Shown here piece after piece: positions 8,902-18,225 of a DNA stretch of 64,000 nt. How positions within the stretch are numbered: the stretch's first letter is position 1; every line of letters begins with the position of its first letter. Source of the DNA: Telluria mixta (GTDB lineage: Bacteria > Pseudomonadota > Gammaproteobacteria > Burkholderiales > Burkholderiaceae_D); assembly GCF_029223865.1 (NCBI RefSeq), contig NZ_CP119520.1, forward strand, positions 1 through 64,000. The letters run 5' to 3'. The notes beneath the pieces were generated by a model that worked only from the letters and a program-made list of their open reading frames with translations, was not told where the DNA came from and ran no database searches. The position numbers and the translations under genes are program-made.

Positions 8902-10590
8902 ATGTACCGTTACGACCAATACGACCATCTCATCGTACGTGAACGCATCGCCCAGTACCGCGACCAGGTACGGCGCCGTCTCGCCGACGAGCTGACCGAA
9001 GAAGAATTCCTGCCGCTGCGCTTGCAGAACGGCCTGTACATGCAGCGTCATGCCTACATGCTGCGCATCGCCGTCCCGTACGGCCTGCTGTCGACGGCGC
9101 AGATGCGCATGTTCGCCCACATCGCCCGCAAGTACGACCGCGGCTACGGCCACTTCACGACGCGCCAGAACATCCAGTTCAACTGGATCGAGCTGGAGCA
9201 GACCCCGGACATCCTGACCGACCTGGCCTCGGTCGAGATGCACGCGATCCAGACGTCGGGCAATTGCATCCGTAACACGACGACGGACGAGTACGCCGGC
9301 GTCGCGGCCGACGAGATCATCGATCCGCGTCCGTATGCCGAACTCATCCGCCAGTGGAGCACGTTCCACCCGGAATTCATCGCCCTGCCCCGCAAGTTCA
9401 AGATCGCGATCAATGGCGCCGTGGAAGACCGCGCCGCGATCGCCGTCCACGACATCGGCCTGACGGCCGTGCGCAACGACGCCGGTGAAGTCGGCTTCAA
9501 GTTCATGGTGGGGGGTGGTCTCGGCCGTACGCCGATCATCGGCAGCGTGATCAACGACTTCGTGCCCTGGCAGCACCTGCTGACGTACACGGAAGCGATC
9601 ATGCGCGTGTACAACCAGTTCGGCCGCCGCGACAACAAGTACAAGGCCCGCATCAAGATCCTCGTGAAGGCCGTGGGCGCCGAGGAATTCGCGCGTCTGG
9701 TCGAGGCGGAATTCGCCGACCTGAAGGACGGTCCGGAAACGCTGACCCGCGAGGAAGTCGAACGCGTGGCGCAATGGTTCAATCCGAAGCCCTACCTGAC
9801 CCTGCCGAGCATCGACCCGCGCGCCGAGCACGCCGGCGATAAAGCGTTCGCCAACTGGCTGCAGCGCAACGTCAAGCCGCACAAGGTGCCGGGCTATGCC
9901 TCCGTCGTGCTGTCGCTCAAGAAGACCGGCGTGCCGCCGGGCGACGCGACCGCCGAGCAGATGGATTTCGTGGCCGACCTGGCCGACAAGTACAGCTTCG
10001 GCGAACTGCGCGTGACGCACGAGCAGAACCTCGTGCTGGCCGACGTCGAGCAGTCGAAACTGTTCGAAGTGTGGCAACAGGCCAAGGCACGCGGCCTCGC
10101 GACGCCGAACATCGGACTGCTGACCGACATGATCTCGTGCCCGGGTGGCGACTACTGCTCGCTGGCGAACGCGAAATCGATCCCGATCGCGGCCGCCATC
10201 GCCGAGCGTTTCGACAACCTGGACTTCCAGCACGACATTGGCGACATCGAGCTGAACATCTCGGGCTGCATCAACGCCTGCGGCCACCACCACGTGGGCC
10301 ACATCGGCGTGCTGGGCGTGGACAAGGACGGTGCCGAGTGGTACCAGGTGTCGATCGGCGGTGCCCAGGGCAACGAGTCGGCCATCGGCAAGATCATCGG
10401 CCCGTCGTTCTCCGCACCGCAGATGCCGGAAGTCGTCGGCCGCCTGCTCGAGGTGTACGTGAAGAACCGCGTCGAAGGCGAACGCTTCGTCGACGTGGCG
10501 CAGCGCCTCGGTGTCGCGCCGTTCAAGGAACATGTGTATGCCACGCCGATCCCGGCCGGCGCCAAGGTTGGGGAAGACGAATATGCCTAA
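8902..10590 (+). CDS. cysI: Assimilatory sulfite reductase hemoprotein (CysI / NirA-like)
   Basis: This 562-residue siroheme and [4Fe-4S] enzyme reduces sulfite to sulfide with six electrons. The four cluster/siroheme cysteines are visible as C413 and C419 (SCPGGDYC) and C456 and C460 (GCINAC, followed by GHHH). N-terminal and middle motifs typical of the nitrite/sulfite reductase repeat are present (HFTTRQN, NCIRNTTTDEYAG, GGGLGRTP). The start at MYRYDQYDH has TAAGGA 10 bases upstream. It is first in the cys operon and shares 8 bases with the next gene. No cysJ flavoprotein is adjacent, so the electron donor is not obvious; ferredoxin or a flavoprotein encoded elsewhere is possible. Confidence 0.93.
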   Translation: MYRYDQYDHLIVRERIAQYRDQVRRRLADELTEEEFLPLRLQNGLYMQRHAYMLRIAVPYGLLSTAQMRMFAHIARKYDRGYGHFTTRQNIQFNWIELEQTPDILTDLASVEMHAIQTSGNCIRNTTTDEYAGVAADEIIDPRPYAELIRQWSTFHPEFIALPRKFKIAINGAVEDRAAIAVHDIGLTAVRNDAGEVGFKFMVGGGLGRTPIIGSVINDFVPWQHLLTYTEAIMRVYNQFGRRDNKYKARIKILVKAVGAEEFARLVEAEFADLKDGPETLTREEVERVAQWFNPKPYLTLPSIDPRAEHAGDKAFANWLQRNVKPHKVPGYASVVLSLKKTGVPPGDATAEQMDFVADLADKYSFGELRVTHEQNLVLADVEQSKLFEVWQQAKARGLATPNIGLLTDMISCPGGDYCSLANAKSIPIAAAIAERFDNLDFQHDIGDIELNISGCINACGHHHVGHIGVLGVDKDGAEWYQVSIGGAQGNESAIGKIIGPSFSAPQMPEVVGRLLEVYVKNRVEGERFVDVAQRLGVAPFKEHVYATPIPAGAKVGEDEYA

Positions 10591-11161
10591 TTTCGAATTG
10601 CACTCGCACAAGCAGATCATCAAGCACCGCGAAGTCGTGGATGACGACTGGAGCGTCCTGAAACTGGTGGAAGACGGCACGCCGGACACCGTGGAAGTCC
10701 CGGCCGGCAAGATCATCGTCCCGCTGAAAGTCTGGCAGGCGCAGCGTGAGCAGCTGCTGGGCCGGGCCGCCCGCAAGGAACTGGGTATCTGGTTCGCGTC
10801 GGACGAGCTGGCCAACACGGTCAAGGACGACCTCGACAAGTTCGCCGTCATCGCCGTCGACTTCCCGAAGTTCAGCGACGGCCGCGGCTACTCGATCGCC
10901 TACAACCTGCGCAAGCGCCTGGGTTACCAGGGTGAGCTGCGCGCGATCGGCGACGTGCTGCGCGACCAGCTGTTCCAGATGTACCGCTGCGGCTTCAACG
11001 CCTATGCGACGCGCCAGGACCGCAATATCCATGACGCGCTGAAGGGGCTGACGGTGTTCTCGGAAACGTACCAGGCATCCGTCGATAACGAACTGCCGCT
11101 GTTCCGCCGCCACCCGCGCGGCGCGCTGCCCGAGCACAGCGATCTCGGCGCCGGCATCTGA
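10583..11161 (+). CDS. DUF934 family protein linked to sulfite reductase
   Basis: This is a 192-residue soluble protein of the DUF934 family. The family is characteristically encoded next to cysI/cysH in proteobacteria and is often annotated only as an oxidoreductase or uncharacterised. Visible family-like segments are FPKFSDGRGYS, LRKRLGYQGELRAIGDVLRDQ and YRCGFNAYATR. The start at MPNFELHSHK overlaps the end of cysI by 8 bases, which points to translational coupling and a role with sulfite reductase. No cofactor motif is visible and the biochemical function is unknown. Confidence 0.85.
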   Translation: MPNFELHSHKQIIKHREVVDDDWSVLKLVEDGTPDTVEVPAGKIIVPLKVWQAQREQLLGRAARKELGIWFASDELANTVKDDLDKFAVIAVDFPKFSDGRGYSIAYNLRKRLGYQGELRAIGDVLRDQLFQMYRCGFNAYATRQDRNIHDALKGLTVFSETYQASVDNELPLFRRHPRGALPEHSDLGAGI

Positions 11162-11180
11162 CGAGCAAACAAGGAAACCC

Positions 11181-11900
11181 ATGAGCGACCTGAACGCGCG
11201 CGTGAATGAAACCCGCGGCATCCTGGAGCGCATTGCACGCGATTTTTCGCCTGCCGTGTTCGCTTCCAGCCTGGCCGCCGAGGACATGGTCCTCACCGAC
11301 CTGATCTTGAAGGCCGGCCTGCCGATCACCATCTTCTCGCTGGAGACCGGGCGCCTGCACAAGGAAACCGTGGCCATGATCGACAAGGTCAAGGCCCACT
11401 ACGGCTACGACATCGTCGTGATGCGTCCGAAGCAGGAACTGGTCGACGAGTACGTCACGAAGAACGGCCTGAACGCGTTCTACGACAGCGTCGAGATGCG
11501 CAAGGGCTGCTGCTACGTGCGCAAGGTCGAGCCGCTGGGCCGCGCCCTGGCCGGCAACAAGGCGTGGATCACCGGGCAGCGCCGTGCGCAGTCGACGACA
11601 CGTACCGACCTGCCCGTGCAGGAAGACGATACGGCGCACGGCCTGGCCAAGTTCAATCCGCTGGCCGACTGGAGCGAAGAGGACGTGTGGGAATACATCC
11701 GCGGCAATAACGTGCCGTACAACGACCTGCACGACCGCGGCTACCCGTCGATCGGCTGCGAACCCTGCACCCGTGCTATCCAGCCGGGCGAGGACGTGCG
11801 TGCCGGCCGCTGGTGGTGGGAAAACGCCGACTCCAAGGAATGCGGCCTGCACCTCGTGGACGGCAAGCTCATTCGAATCAAATCCGTAGCCCCGGCCTAA
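11181..11900 (+). CDS. cysH: Adenylylsulfate (APS) reductase, iron-sulfur type
   Basis: This 239-residue thioredoxin- or glutathione-dependent reductase converts APS to sulfite and AMP. The paired cysteines that mark the [4Fe-4S] APS-using class are present: C110-C111 (KGCCYVRK) and C193/C196 (GCEPC). The catalytic cysteine is C221 in KECGLH. The PP-loop-type nucleotide site lies in the N-terminal part (FASSLAAEDMVL). PAPS-specific CysH enzymes lack the four cluster cysteines, so APS is the likely substrate, consistent with the absence of a cysC kinase here. It follows the DUF934 gene by 19 bases. Confidence 0.93.
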   Translation: MSDLNARVNETRGILERIARDFSPAVFASSLAAEDMVLTDLILKAGLPITIFSLETGRLHKETVAMIDKVKAHYGYDIVVMRPKQELVDEYVTKNGLNAFYDSVEMRKGCCYVRKVEPLGRALAGNKAWITGQRRAQSTTRTDLPVQEDDTAHGLAKFNPLADWSEEDVWEYIRGNNVPYNDLHDRGYPSIGCEPCTRAIQPGEDVRAGRWWWENADSKECGLHLVDGKLIRIKSVAPA

Positions 11901-11932
11901 TTGGCCACCCAAGACATCACAGGCTCAGCAAA

Positions 11933-12871
11933 ATGACGACTTTTAGTGACACCCCGCTCGCCCTCAGCGACGTGAATGCGCGCCACCTGGACGCGCTCGA
12001 ATCCGAAGCCATCCACATCCTGCGCGAGGTCGCGGCGGAATGCTCGAACCCCGCGCTGCTGTTCTCGGGCGGCAAGGACTCCGTCGTGCTGCTGCGCCTG
12101 GCCGAGAAGGCGTTCCGTCCGGGTAAATTCCCGTTCCCCCTCGTCCACATCGACACGGGCCACAACTTCGACGAAGTGATCCAGTTCCGCGACGCGCGCG
12201 TGGCCGAACTGGGCGAGCGTCTGATCGTCGGTTCCGTCGAGGACTCGATCAAGAAGGGCACCGTGCGCCTGCGCAACCCGCAGACGGATTCGCGCAACGC
12301 GGCCCAGGCCGTGACCTTGCTGGAAACCATCGCCGAATACGGCTTCGACGCCTGCATCGGCGGCGCCCGCCGCGACGAAGAAAAGGCCCGCGCGAAAGAG
12401 CGCATCTTCTCGTTCCGCGACGAATTCGGCCAGTGGGATCCGAAGGCCCAGCGTCCGGAACTGTGGGACCTGTATAACACCCGCGTGCACCCGGGCGAGA
12501 ACATGCGCGTGTTCCCGATCTCGAACTGGACCGAGCTCGACGTCTGGCAATACATCGCCCGCGAAAAGCTGGCCCTGCCGCCGATCTATTTCGCGCACGA
12601 GCGCCAGGTGATCCCGCGTAACGGCCTGCTCGTGCCGCTGACGCCGCTGACCCCGGCCCGCGACGGCGAGGAAGTCGAGACCCGCGTCGTCCGTTTCCGC
12701 ACCGTGGGCGACATCTCGTGCACGTGCCCGGTCGCATCGGATGCGGCGACCGTCGACGCCATCATCGCCGAAACGGCGATCACCCAGATCACCGAGCGCG
12801 GCGCGACCCGCATGGACGACCAGACGTCGGAAGCCTCGATGGAAAAGCGCAAGAAACAAGGATATTTCTGA
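11933..12871 (+). CDS. cysD: Sulfate adenylyltransferase subunit 2
   Basis: This 312-residue subunit forms APS from sulfate and ATP together with CysN. The PP-loop ATP pyrophosphatase motif SGGKDSVVLL is present near residue 45, and GGARRDEEKARAKERIFSFRD is typical of CysD. The start at MTTFSDTPLA lies 32 bases after cysH. Its TGA overlaps the ATG of cysN (TGATG), which is expected for subunits made in equal amounts. Confidence 0.95.
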   Translation: MTTFSDTPLALSDVNARHLDALESEAIHILREVAAECSNPALLFSGGKDSVVLLRLAEKAFRPGKFPFPLVHIDTGHNFDEVIQFRDARVAELGERLIVGSVEDSIKKGTVRLRNPQTDSRNAAQAVTLLETIAEYGFDACIGGARRDEEKARAKERIFSFRDEFGQWDPKAQRPELWDLYNTRVHPGENMRVFPISNWTELDVWQYIAREKLALPPIYFAHERQVIPRNGLLVPLTPLTPARDGEEVETRVVRFRTVGDISCTCPVASDAATVDAIIAETAITQITERGATRMDDQTSEASMEKRKKQGYF

Positions 12872-14211
12872 TGAACGCCCTGAACGAACAACTGAACCAC
12901 GATAACGACCAGAGCGGCCAGGCCGGTCTGCTGCGCTTCATCACCGCCGGCTCCGTCGACGACGGCAAGAGCACGCTGATCGGCCGCCTGCTGTTCGACA
13001 GCAAGGGCATCTTCGCCGACCAGCTGGCCGCCGTGTCGCGCTCCAAGCACAAGCGCACCGTGGGCGACACGATCGACCTGTCGCTGCTGACGGACGGCCT
13101 GGAAGCCGAGCGCGAGCAAGGCATCACGATCGACGTCGCGTACCGCTACTTCGCCACGCCGAAGCGCAAGTTCATCATCGCCGACACCCCGGGCCACGAG
13201 CAGTACACCCGCAACATGGTGACGGGCGCGTCGACCGCGGACGCCGTCATCATCCTCGTCGACGTGTCCAAAGTGAAGCTGGGCGATGACGGTTCGGTGG
13301 AACTGCTCGTGCAGACGAAGCGCCACTCGACCATTGCGAAACTGCTGCAGATCGAGCACGTGATCGTCGCCGTCAACAAGATGGACCTCGTGAACTACGA
13401 CCGCACCGTGTACGACCGCATCGTCGCGGAATACACGAAGTTCGCGGACACGCTGGGCCTGAAGGACATCACGGCGATCCCGCTGTCGGCACTCGCGGGC
13501 GACAACGTCGTCGAGCGCGGCGACAACATGCCGTGGTACGAAGGCCCGACCCTGATCGAGCTGCTGGAAGGCCTGTCGGTCTACGACGAGACGCACGCCG
13601 CCCCGTTCCGCTTCCCCGTGCAGCTGGTCGCGCGCCATAACGGCCACGAAGCCAACGACTTCCGCGGCTACATGGGCCGCATCGAGTCCGGCAAGGTCGC
13701 GGTGGGCGACAAGATCGTCGTGCAGCCGTCCGGCCACAGCGCCACCGTGAAGGAAATCCTGACGTTCGACGGCCCGCTGCAACAGGGCGTCGCCGGCCAG
13801 TCCGTCACGATCACCTTGAACGAATACGTGGACATCTCGCGCGGCGACGTGCTGGCCCCGGCCGAGCAACCGGCCACCTTGCTGAAGCAGGTGAAAGCGG
13901 ACGTGTGCTGGATGGCCGACGAACCCCTGGACGTGCGCCGCAAGTACTGGATCAAGCACGGCACCCGCCAGACGATGGCCAAGGTGAAGGCGATCGATTC
14001 CGTCCTGGACGTCAACACGCAACAACGCCGCACGGTCGACAACCCGGTCGAAGGCCTGAAGTTGAACGACATCGCGCAGATCGAACTGGCCGTGCAGCAG
14101 CCGCTGGCCGCCGACGCCTACGATGCGATCCGCGCAACGGGTGCCTTCATCCTCATCGATGAAGTTACCCATCAAACGGTCGCTGCGGGTATGATCCGTA
14201 TTGACGCGTAA
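12871..14211 (+). CDS. cysN: Sulfate adenylyltransferase subunit 1 (GTPase)
   Basis: This 446-residue GTPase subunit couples GTP hydrolysis to APS synthesis. The P-loop GSVDDGKST lies at residues 27-35, followed by switch and base motifs GITIDVAYRYF, DTPGHEQYTRNM (G3) and NKMDLV (G4), then beta-barrel domains similar to EF-Tu domains 2 and 3. No C-terminal APS kinase (CysC) domain is fused, because the protein ends soon after the second barrel. It starts within the stop codon of cysD. Confidence 0.95.
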   Translation: MNALNEQLNHDNDQSGQAGLLRFITAGSVDDGKSTLIGRLLFDSKGIFADQLAAVSRSKHKRTVGDTIDLSLLTDGLEAEREQGITIDVAYRYFATPKRKFIIADTPGHEQYTRNMVTGASTADAVIILVDVSKVKLGDDGSVELLVQTKRHSTIAKLLQIEHVIVAVNKMDLVNYDRTVYDRIVAEYTKFADTLGLKDITAIPLSALAGDNVVERGDNMPWYEGPTLIELLEGLSVYDETHAAPFRFPVQLVARHNGHEANDFRGYMGRIESGKVAVGDKIVVQPSGHSATVKEILTFDGPLQQGVAGQSVTITLNEYVDISRGDVLAPAEQPATLLKQVKADVCWMADEPLDVRRKYWIKHGTRQTMAKVKAIDSVLDVNTQQRRTVDNPVEGLKLNDIAQIELAVQQPLAADAYDAIRATGAFILIDEVTHQTVAAGMIRIDA

Positions 14212-14231
14212 CAAACGAACGAAAGGGATCC

Positions 14232-14951
14232 ATGGCGGCGTTGGGAAAAGTTTATCTGGTTGGAGCCGGTCCCGGCGCTGCTGATCTCATTACCGTTCGC
14301 GGGGCGCGCCTGCTCGGGGAGGCGGAGGTCGTGCTGTACGACGCCCTCGTCACCCCGGAGATGCTGGCCCTGTGCGCGCAGGCCGAGCTGGTCCCGGTCG
14401 GCAAGCGCTCCGGCCAGCGCTCCACGGCGCAAACCGTCATCAATGAAAAACTCGTCGACGCCGCGCGCCGCTACCAGCGCGTCGTGCGCCTGAAGGGCGG
14501 CGATCCGATGCTGTTCGGACGCGCCGACGAGGAACTGCGCGCGCTCGAGGAAGCCGGCGTCGAGGTCGAAGTCGTCCCCGGCATCACGACGGCCGTCGCC
14601 GCCGCGGCCGCGACCCTGCAGCCGCTGACCAAGCGCGGCGTGGCACGCAGCGTCGCCTTCTTCACGTCCAGCACCGCGCCGGACGAACCCGATCACCCTG
14701 CCCTGCCGGAAACCGACACGCTCGTCCAGTACATGGGCGGCCGCGAAGCCGCGGCCACGGCGGAACGCCTGCTGGCCGAAGGCCGCCGGCCCAACCTGCC
14801 CGTCGTCGTCGTGGAAAACTGCAGCCGCGCGGACCAGCGTGTGCGCCGACTGACCCTGGCCGATCTGTCGCACGGGCTGGACGTGGCGCACGGTCCCGTG
14901 CTCGTCATGATCGGCGAGGCGATGGGGCACCGGCCGCACCAGGCCCTCTGA
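14232..14951 (+). CDS. cobA: Uroporphyrinogen-III C-methyltransferase (SUMT)
   Basis: This 239-residue enzyme uses SAM to methylate uroporphyrinogen III at C2 and C7, giving precorrin-2, the precursor of siroheme for CysI. Motifs are VGAGPGAADLITVRGARLL at the N-terminus, YDALV, RLKGGDP and EVVPGITTAVAAAA. It is the stand-alone form: the CysG-type dehydrogenase/chelatase domain is absent. AAAGGGA precedes the ATG by 6 bases. It is the last gene of the cys operon; a CbiX-type chelatase candidate lies about 5 kb downstream. Confidence 0.92.
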   Translation: MAALGKVYLVGAGPGAADLITVRGARLLGEAEVVLYDALVTPEMLALCAQAELVPVGKRSGQRSTAQTVINEKLVDAARRYQRVVRLKGGDPMLFGRADEELRALEEAGVEVEVVPGITTAVAAAAATLQPLTKRGVARSVAFFTSSTAPDEPDHPALPETDTLVQYMGGREAAATAERLLAEGRRPNLPVVVVENCSRADQRVRRLTLADLSHGLDVAHGPVLVMIGEAMGHRPHQAL

Positions 14952-14954
14952 CGC

Positions 14955-15359
14955 TCAGCGCGCCCGCGCCTCCAGCTCCGCTTCGAGCCGCTGCGCGGCC
15001 GCATGCGTATCCACTGCGATGCGGTTCAGGCGCGCCAGCGCGGCCGCCAGCCGCGTCCCGCACGCTCCTCCGCATTCGCGCACGTGCCAGATCGCGAGGT
15101 CGCAGCGCATGCGCGCCAGTTCCGCGCGCAGGCCGGCCAGCATGCGCCGCAGCGCGCCATCCGCATCGGATGCGGGACCGCCAGGCGCGGCAGCCCCCGT
15201 CAAATGATCCTGCATGCGGGCGATGCGCGCGTGCATGCGCTGCAGGCGGCCCGCGAGGCGGTCGAGGCGGCGGGCGCAGCGCAGCTCCACCCAGGCGCGC
15301 GGCAAGGGTGGCAAGGCCGCGCGCAGGCGGGCGAACAGGGCGGTGAGCTTGGCGGACAT
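14955..15359 (-). CDS. Hypothetical Arg/Ala-rich helical protein
   Basis: This is a 134-residue open frame with strongly heptad-like Leu/Ala/Arg periodicity (RLDRLAGRLQRMHARIARMQDH and similar), predicted to form alpha-helical coiled coil. It has four cysteines, in RCARR, RMRCD, ECGGACG, and no signal peptide. It sits between cobA (convergent, 3 bases away) and the DUF4214 gene, with a weak ribosome-binding site. The family is not recognised. In GC-rich DNA such a frame could be spurious, so confidence is moderate. Confidence 0.45.
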   Translation of the reverse strand: MSAKLTALFARLRAALPPLPRAWVELRCARRLDRLAGRLQRMHARIARMQDHLTGAAAPGGPASDADGALRRMLAGLRAELARMRCDLAIWHVRECGGACGTRLAAALARLNRIAVDTHAAAQRLEAELEARAR

Positions 15360-15418
15360 CGAAGCAGTGTGGCGCTGCCACCGCCGATGGCAATGATGCG
15401 CGACAAACTTCCGTCGAC

Positions 15419-17980
15419 TCAGCCCCAGTGCAGGTAATCGATGCCGTTCTGGATGCTGCCGATGACCTGCGTCTGGTTCTCGGCACTCTCGCTGAAGTGA
15501 GCCAGCACGTCCGCGCGCGACACCGACGATTGCAGCGCGTGGAGCCAGAAATCGGCACCGCCACTGTCGCCCGCGCGGTGCAGCACGTTCTGGTACAGCG
15601 CCTGGACGAATTGCGTGTCGGTCGCGTTGGCGCCGTACAGGCTCGCGAATTCGGCGCTGCCCGCAAAACCCGCCGCCGCCTGCGTGAGAGTCATGCCCTT
15701 GTCCAGCGCAGCGATCCAGTAACCGAGACCCGCCTTGTCCGGCGTGCGATCGAACGCGGCCTGGTACAGGCGGTACGCTTCGCCCGCCGTGCCGTGGACG
15801 TCCAGCGCCACCATGCCGTCGCTGAATTTCAGGCGCTCGACGTTCGAGAGGGTCGCGTGGTTGCCCGCAGCATCCGTCACCGACACGCCGGTGCCCTGGT
15901 TGACGATGGTCGCGGCGGCGCGCGCGCTCGCGTACACGAGCGTATCGAGGCCGGACTGTCCTGTCACCTTGCTCTCGCCCGCGACGGCCGCCATCGCATG
16001 CGTGGCACCGCTGAACGCGAGGCTCGTGACGGTGGGTGCCGGAGCCGGTGCGGGTGCGGGTGCGGGTGCTGGGGCCGGTGCGGGTGCCGGCGCGGGTGTG
16101 GGTGCCGGTGCCGGTGCTGGTGCGGGTGCCGGAGCCGGTGCCGCGGTACCGCCTTCGATTCCCGCCATGGCGCCGCTGCTGCCCACCAGCGTGCGCATCT
16201 CGATGGCCGCAACGCCCGCTGCGGACGTGTCCACCCACGCGCCGGCGAAGCCGCCGTTCGCGAGGGCCGTGACGTCCGGGCTGGCCTGGTCGCCGCTGCG
16301 CAGCTGGCTGATGCCGAATTCCTGGCTGTCGATGGCGTTGCCGTCCGCGTCGAAGCGGCGGCCGAAGATGCCGTTGCCGTCGTCGTCCGCGCCCTGCCAC
16401 GCGACGAGGAAGGTACCGTCGGACAGTGCGGCGACGTCGGCGTCGAAATGGCCGCCGCCCGACGCGACGTTGGCCTGCGTGACCGCACCTGCCGCGTGAC
16501 CGGCGGCGTCGAAGCGCTGGAAGAAGATGTCGCTGTTCGTAAAGCCCCACGGGTCGTTCGCGTAGCTGTCCCACGCGACGACGAAGCCGCCGCCCGCGAG
16601 CGCCGTCACGTGCGGCAGCGGCGCGGCGGTCGTGATGCTGGCCGCGTAGCCGTCGCCGCTTGCGACGAACACCGACGCCGGTGCCTTGCTCAGTGCGGCG
16701 TAAACGTTGCCGTCGTTGATCTCGCCCCACGACACGACATAGCCGCCGTCCTTGAGGCCCGCCAGCGCCGGGCTGTAGGCGGAACCGAGCGCGCTGTACA
16801 CCTGCTGCGTGCCGGCGGGGGTCCCGTCCGCCGCCGCCTGCTGCACGTGCACGGCCGCGCCGCTGCGCCAGCCGACGGCGAACGAGCCGTCGGCGAGCGT
16901 CGTTACGGTGGGCATGGCCGCGTCGCCGCCCGCGCCCGTGTCGAGCACATGTTCCGCGCCGGCGCTGCCGCCCGCATCGACGACGCGGTACGCGATCCTG
17001 TTCGCGCCGCCGTCGTTCAGGGTATAGGCGACGACGAAGGCGCCCCCGGCCAGGGCGCTGACGGCCGGCTGGCCTTCGACGCTGGCGTCGCCGCCCTGCG
17101 TGAGCGCGAACGCGGCGCCCAGCGGGTTGCCCGCCGCGTCGCGCACCTGCGCCCACAAGCCGGTGTCCGCGCCTTGCCAGACGGCGACGATGCCGCCGCC
17201 CGACAGGGTCGCCAGCGCCGGGGCCGAACTCCAGGCGTCCAGCGCCGCGCCGGCTTTCGATTCGTTGTTCAGGCCGGGCAGGTCTCCCGTCGCGCCGTTT
17301 TCCACGGAATAGGTGAGGATCTGCGTGACGCCGGTATTCGGCAGCGGGTTGCCGTTGGCGTCGACCTGGTAGCGGTCGTAGTAATGCACGGTCACCGCGG
17401 CGGCCAGGCCGTCGGCCGGGATCTGGCTCGCGTCGGCCACGACGAGGCGCCCGCTCGTGTCGACCGCGGGGTTGTAGCTGATCCCGAACAGGCCCGGTTG
17501 CGACTGGCTGTCGATCACCCAGCGCCCGCCCGTCTGGGCACCGGTATCGATCGGGGTCAAGACGTCGACGATGTCGCCCGCATGCGCCGTCGTGAACACG
17601 ATATCGTTGCTGCCGACGGCGCCCACGGGCTGGTTGTCCGCGAACATCGTGATCTCTGCCGTGACGACGCTGCCGTCCGCCAGCTTGTAGTGGACGCCGA
17701 ACGTGTCCGGCGTCGTCGCGTCGCCCGCCACGCGGTCCTGGAAGCGCCACAGCGTCCCTGCCGTCGCCACGTACGCGCCCTGGCCATCCACCGGCATCGT
17801 GTAGCCGATCCAGGTCCTGCCGTTGTCCTGGCTGTATTGCACGTCGCCGCGCGAGAATGCCTGGCCCAGCGCGGTCGTTGCATCGAAGGCAACGGCGGCG
17901 ATGCCGGATGCGGCTGCATAGTTCCAGGTGGCGCTGGCGAGGCCGGGACGGACGTAACAGGAATTGGTGGGCAGGGTCAT
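15419..17980 (-). CDS. Large DUF4214 domain protein with repeated beta-rich units and an Ala-Pro linker
   Basis: This is an 853-residue protein, probably exported. There is no classical N-terminal signal peptide. Residues about 230-600 hold a series of 50-60 residue units ending in variants of VTALAGGGFVVAW, each followed by a segment like RFDAAGNAIG, which suggests a beta-propeller or beta-solenoid. An alternating Ala-Pro tract covers about 612-649. The C-terminus (about 715-845) matches the DUF4214 pattern (GEAYRLYQAAFDRTPDKAGLGYWI, FAGSAEFASLYG, FVQALYQNVLHRAG). DUF4214 is common in large surface or type I-secreted proteins such as S-layer and RTX-like proteins, so non-Sec export is plausible, but no transporter gene is adjacent. 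The precise role is unknown. Confidence 0.8.
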   Translation of the reverse strand: MTLPTNSCYVRPGLASATWNYAAASGIAAVAFDATTALGQAFSRGDVQYSQDNGRTWIGYTMPVDGQGAYVATAGTLWRFQDRVAGDATTPDTFGVHYKLADGSVVTAEITMFADNQPVGAVGSNDIVFTTAHAGDIVDVLTPIDTGAQTGGRWVIDSQSQPGLFGISYNPAVDTSGRLVVADASQIPADGLAAAVTVHYYDRYQVDANGNPLPNTGVTQILTYSVENGATGDLPGLNNESKAGAALDAWSSAPALATLSGGGIVAVWQGADTGLWAQVRDAAGNPLGAAFALTQGGDASVEGQPAVSALAGGAFVVAYTLNDGGANRIAYRVVDAGGSAGAEHVLDTGAGGDAAMPTVTTLADGSFAVGWRSGAAVHVQQAAADGTPAGTQQVYSALGSAYSPALAGLKDGGYVVSWGEINDGNVYAALSKAPASVFVASGDGYAASITTAAPLPHVTALAGGGFVVAWDSYANDPWGFTNSDIFFQRFDAAGHAAGAVTQANVASGGGHFDADVAALSDGTFLVAWQGADDDGNGIFGRRFDADGNAIDSQEFGISQLRSGDQASPDVTALANGGFAGAWVDTSAAGVAAIEMRTLVGSSGAMAGIEGGTAAPAPAPAPAPAPAPTPAPAPAPAPAPAPAPAPAPAPTVTSLAFSGATHAMAAVAGESKVTGQSGLDTLVYASARAAATIVNQGTGVSVTDAAGNHATLSNVERLKFSDGMVALDVHGTAGEAYRLYQAAFDRTPDKAGLGYWIAALDKGMTLTQAAAGFAGSAEFASLYGANATDTQFVQALYQNVLHRAGDSGGADFWLHALQSSVSRADVLAHFSESAENQTQVIGSIQNGIDYLHWG
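16033..16143 (-). repeat. Simple-sequence tract encoding an alternating Ala-Pro linker
   Basis: About 110 bp of near-repetitive GGTGCC/GGTGCG hexamers (plus-strand reading) encode a run of roughly 18 Ala-Pro dipeptides with one Thr-Pro interruption. It separates the repeated beta-rich region from the DUF4214 end of the protein. Such tracts can change length by slippage in units of 6 bp without shifting the frame. Confidence 0.85.
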
Positions 17981-18193
17981 GGCGTTGAGTGTTCGGTTAT
18001 CCCAGAAGCATATTTTTCCTCACGGAAAATTTAAATTCAATGAGGAAATTGCTTATCGCACGTAAAGACCACCGAAAACCAACGGAACGTTAATGCCGCG
18101 TCAACGGAATTGACACGAAGAGATTCATCGACAACAACACAAATAACGAACCCGCCACCTTGGCAGATTTGCCATTCAGCACCACCGCACCTT

Positions 18194-18199
18194 TATAAT
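18194..18199 (+). promoter_or_regulatory. Candidate -10 element upstream of the membrane protein gene
   Basis: A perfect TATAAT lies 26 bases before the ATG, with TTGCCA 19 bases further upstream as a possible -35. The GAAGG ribosome-binding site falls between the inferred start point and the ATG. The 245-base gap here is AT-rich and holds the divergent starts of both neighbours. Confidence 0.5.
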
Positions 18200-18225
18200 C
18201 GCTGGATTCCATTTGAAGGTTCATC

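Noticed and set aside
16033..16143. CRISPR-like repetition
   Set aside because: The units are contiguous hexamers without spacers and encode an Ala-Pro linker in frame.
15428..18034. 868-codon open frame antisense to the DUF4214 gene
   Set aside because: The minus-strand protein has a coherent domain plan and the antisense translation has none.
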